This document shows, piece after piece, positions 60,601-64,000 of a stretch of DNA of 64,000 nt (position 1 is the first letter of the stretch; each line of letters opens with the position of its first letter). The stretch is from positions 248,001 through 312,000 of the forward strand of contig VZRS01000248.1 of assembly GCA_013398055.1 (NCBI GenBank), in the 5' to 3' direction. This stretch comes from Ifrita kowaldi (Eukaryota; Chordata; Aves; Passeriformes; Cinclosomatidae). The position numbers and the translations under genes were made by a program. The notes beneath the pieces were generated by a model that ran no database searches, was not told where the DNA came from, and saw nothing but the letters and a program-made list of their open reading frames with translations.

Positions 60601-62417
60601 ATTCCCTTCAAGATTTGTAAGAGAGATAAAAGGCGCAAGAAGCAGGCTTAAAACAATTGCTGGCATGGTGGAAATTTTGGATATTGAATTTATAATACCT
60701 TACTTTACTAGTGCAGAGAGTCTCCATCATGTGATGGAAAAGGAATGGGAAATATGTCAAGCAGATGCCCTAGTCACCTGACTGATGCTACTTTTCCAAA
60801 TTAATCACAAGTATTTCATTTATTTTGATTAGCAAATCAGAGACTTAGTATACTAAGTGTGGAGTGTGTCTTCTTGTAAGTGAACTTTCATTTTTTAATG
60901 GAGTAGGGGTTGATCAAAGTGTCAAAGCTGCAAAACCCAAAGGTCAGATCGACTCTTTTCCTTGCACCCAGGCATGAGACTGTGTCACCTCAGGGTCACC
61001 CATTTGTGGTGTTGCTGCTGAAGTGCCACTAGAGCCTGATGTGACCCAGGCCAGAGTCCAGCAGAAAAAAATATAGCCCTGCCCTGGGCTTAAAAGCAAC
61101 ACAAAATCCTTCAGCTGCTGGACTCAGGGGTCCCAGTTTACCCTGCTTGTCCTGATTGTGTATTTTTTCCTGTATTCAGCAACTTTCCATTGGATGTAGA
61201 AGCAACCTGAGACAGCCGCACTACCATGACAGATAGGATGGACGGACAGAAGAACAGTGAAAAATCTGGAAACATCAAACATCAGGTAAGGCAGTTGATT
61301 TGCTTTGATGGAAACTTTTTAATAATCTAAATAGACTATGCAAAATATCTTTAAAATTATCAAGAATCCCTTCAGTTGATCTGCACTCTGTCTTTTTCTG
61401 CGTGATGCTCATGGATTCAGATTTTCTGTTCTTGATTCTTGAGGGCAAACTGATTAGTGCACGAAAATCTATTCATGAAGTCACTGTGTTCCTCACTTTG
61501 TTCTCCTCCTTCCCCTTTAGCACCTGCTGAAAGCGCTGGATGCATTCCCATCACTTTCTCCCCCATTCCTGTGAAGGAGGAGAACGGATAGCACATCCAG
61601 CCTTCAGGTGGCTGCTAATATGACATGTACAACTTCAGACATTTGTGTGAGCACCCAGAATAACGGGATAAAGTTGGCAACAACCTGAGGTCATCTTGCC
61701 TATGAACCACCTAACCACTGCCCTCCAGGTAAGACACTGGAAACCTGTGTTTATCTCTACCAGTTGATGTTCTTGTGTGAGCAGACCACTGCAGATTAGA
61801 TAGATGTGCTGTTACAGACATGAAAACCTTTTAAAGGCCCTGGAGAGCTTTTAGTATGGATTTGTGCTACCTCTCAGTCAATAAGAAACACAGGATTGGT
61901 TTGACAATGACAGTTCTAGGACTAAGATGAGAAAGTTCTGGCAAATGATAACAGCTCTGTATGCTCCTGTGGAAAACTCGCACGGATGTGTGTACAGTTT
62001 TCCCAGGAATGACCTGTAAAATCCAGATTATTAAATAAAAGGAGAGGTTCATTCACACTGTATTGCCTAATACTCTATGAAGCCTTGGTGTCATTATGGC
62101 CCATTGAAAGGGCACAATGATTGAGTATTTTGGCTTTCTACTGCTTTTGAGTCCATTCACTGATGGGGAACAAGAAAGGAAAATGAGAAGAAGAAAACAA
62201 AACTGAAAGTGCTTGAGGACAATTCAACTTTGAAATTGTTTTCATTAAAGACAGGGAAAGTGCAAAATGAGCCCTCTTTGAAACTTGCTGGATAAAGGCT
62301 GTTATGAAAGCTTTCAGTATTTTTTTTTCAGCTTTGGCTCTTCTTGCACTCTTCTACACTAGATGAAGTGTGTATGAAGGCATCACTGACATCAGCAATT
62401 GGAAAGTAAAGAAAACA
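57617..62417 (+). ncRNA. Candidate spliced noncoding transcript, five exon-like segments
   Basis: Segments 57617-57685 (69 nt), 58455-58502 (48), 61180-61285 (106), 61521-61728 (208) and 62332-62417 (86) each follow a pyrimidine-rich acceptor (TTATTTTCAG, TTTTTCTGGCAG, TTTTTTCCTGTATTCAG, CTCCTTCCCCTTTAG, ATTTTTTTTTCAG). Each precedes a donor: CAG|GTAAGT, CAG|GTAGGC, CAG|GTAAGG, CAG|GTAAGA and ACA|GTAAGT. Joined, they contain no long reading frame. The longest from an ATG with A at -3 is 37 codons (ATG 61226-61228, stop TGA 61572-61574, crossing the 61285/61521 junction). No protein family is recognised. A first exon and a polyadenylated last exon are not established. Strong decoy splice sites do occur by chance, so this remains a prediction. 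Confidence 0.3.
59308..59352. repeat. Pyrimidine-rich low-complexity tract
   Basis: CTTCCTCCTCTCCTCCCTCC-type sequence of about 45 bases between the second and third exon-like segments. Simple sequence only. Confidence 0.6.
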
Positions 62418-64000
62418 GTAAGTGCAGCTTGGCTATTGCAGAGAAACTGTAAAATCTACTACATAAGTAAAGCAGGAAGAAAAGAGAAAGTTAATGTTTT
62501 ATTTTAGCTCTGTGACTTCTCTTTGATCATATTTCATGTAGCATGCACAAGAATGCCACAAATAGTTTCATATCTAAGAGAAAAAAATAAGAAAGGGTGG
62601 GGGCTTTTGCTTTGAGGAGATGCTTTGCATGAAGAATTTTTTTAAAAAATAAAACACATATACCAAAAAATGAAGAAAAAACCCAAGGCAAAACAAAGCC
62701 CTGCAGAGTTGTAGAAGTCATTTAGAAGAACTAAGAAAGCTGCAGAGAGGTTACATGCAATAAGACTTCTAGATGGTAATATTTAAAATTTGAAACCAGT
62801 TCCAGGTGACTCACAAAATAGTTGGGCTTGTGAGAATGAACATCAGCAAAAAACTGCAGCAATATTCCTTGGAGGATGAAGGCACTTCAAAGAAATCTCT
62901 CCTCACCCTCCCGGTTCTTCTAATTTAAACCATAGCAATGACCATTAAAGTTATTTTTTCTCTGTTAATGAAATTTTGCAAGTTTTTTGGCTTTAGTTTT
63001 TATTACCTGATGTGCTTTAGTAGGTATCTTAAAATGTTTAAAAGGAACTTATCTGCAATTACGTGTTTCTTAATAAATACATCGTGCTTTATGCAGCGTA
63101 TTTGTTGCACGTAAAGTCAGCAAGGAAAAGGGACTCAGCTCCTGTGTGCAGCCAGCTAGATTCAGAAAAGCGTTCTCCAGCCTCTTTGAACCAATTTCCA
63201 GGATCTCACAAGCCTGTCGAGTCTCTCACTACCAGAGGATGTCGACCAGTAGAGTTCGGAGCAGGGATTAAGCGTGGGCTCTTGACGTGCCCTCTCTCTA
63301 ATAAGAGTTGGCTACTGTGGCAGAGTTGAACGAGAATTCAATTGTGATGGAAGTTAACAGGATTTATTTTTATTGCTGAGGTGCTGGGAAGTGGATGAAC
63401 CTTGGAGTTCACTTTGGCTCCCAAGCTATGTCAACTAGTCCTCGATGGTCTGGCTGCCTTTCCCAGTCTTTGCCTAGACAGTTTTGCCTCCAGTGTGACA
63501 GCATCAATATCAATAAGTCATCCATCACCTTATGAGCCACTCCAAGGAGGGCAGTAGCTGATGCTGTGGGCCTGATTTCTGTGCTACGCATATCTGGGGG
63601 ACGATTTGTTTTTTGCTTCCTCCACTATGGTCCCATAAAATGAATTCCCTTCAACAGTTTGGGCTCAAGTTTTGTTATTTTTATCTGACCTTGTGTAACA
63701 CACACCACAGTGCAGACTGTGGGGGTGACTGGGAGATAAAAGCACATTTCTAATCCAAACAGATATACAAATATAGACTCAGCCTACGTTTCCCTCTTCC
63801 CAGCTGCCTTATGAGGAAGAGGAGCTGGCTCAGAGAAGCGATCCTCCCTAAATCAAAAAGACTGGTGTAAGCAACAGGGGACATGGAGAATACAGGCTTT
63901 TCCCCCCCTTTTTGTTTTTGAGATATTTATGAGAAGGCAAAAAACTCTTTGTATCAACTCATAAGTTCGAATGGTTCTCACATAATTTCAGTAGGTGGTT
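62418..64000. other. Intergenic region to window end
   Basis: No gene recognised. AATAAA hexamers occur at 62648 and near 63070, and a TTTCAG acceptor-like site lies at the very end (about 63985-63991). Any of these could belong to a transcript continuing from the upstream exon-like series, but nothing here shows it. Confidence 0.5.

Noticed and set aside
1..64000. CRISPR arrays, operons, tRNA or rRNA genes, endogenous retroviral genes
   Set aside because: No regularly spaced repeats, cloverleaf-like genes or retroviral motifs were seen on either strand by eye; the window is ordinary vertebrate nuclear DNA.

Overview
The window looks like nuclear DNA of a bird. The reasons are a vertebrate gene with small, widely spaced exons and canonical GT-AG splice sites, a young CR1 LINE 3' end of the avian type, two much older CR1 remnants, and otherwise few repeats. 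There are no operons, ribosome binding sites or other prokaryotic features. The exact species cannot be told from the sequence.

Positions 1-20785 hold the 3' end of one plus-strand gene. I identify it as MCTP2 (multiple C2 and transmembrane domain-containing protein 2). Five coding exons (544-585, 10758-10867, 13245-13354, 15761-15858, 18073-18141) join in frame into 142 codons plus a stop. They encode an acidic stretch, an amphipathic segment, the last membrane helix and the cytosolic C-terminal tail. The upstream exons (N-terminus, C2 domains, first membrane helix) lie before position 1. A 3' UTR of about 2.6 kb ends at an AATAAA signal at 20763. A sense-oriented CR1 sits in the intron before the fourth exon, and an ancient CR1 fragment lies in the first intron.

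Positions 20786-64000 contain no recognisable protein-coding gene. In vertebrates the region 3' of MCTP2 is a long gene desert reaching toward NR2F2, and this stretch fits that. It contains microsatellites, homopolymer tracts, one ancient CR1 fragment, small CpG-rich patches, a G-quadruplex-type motif and several AT-rich blocks that could be conserved regulatory elements.

The most interesting unexplained signal is a series of exon-like segments on the plus strand at 57.6-62.4 kb. Five segments are each bounded by a strong pyrimidine-tract acceptor and a GT donor, three of the donors reading CAG|GTAAG. They could form an unannotated spliced, probably noncoding, RNA. This is an inference from splice signals alone. 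I found no evidence of a novel defence, mobile or enzymatic system.
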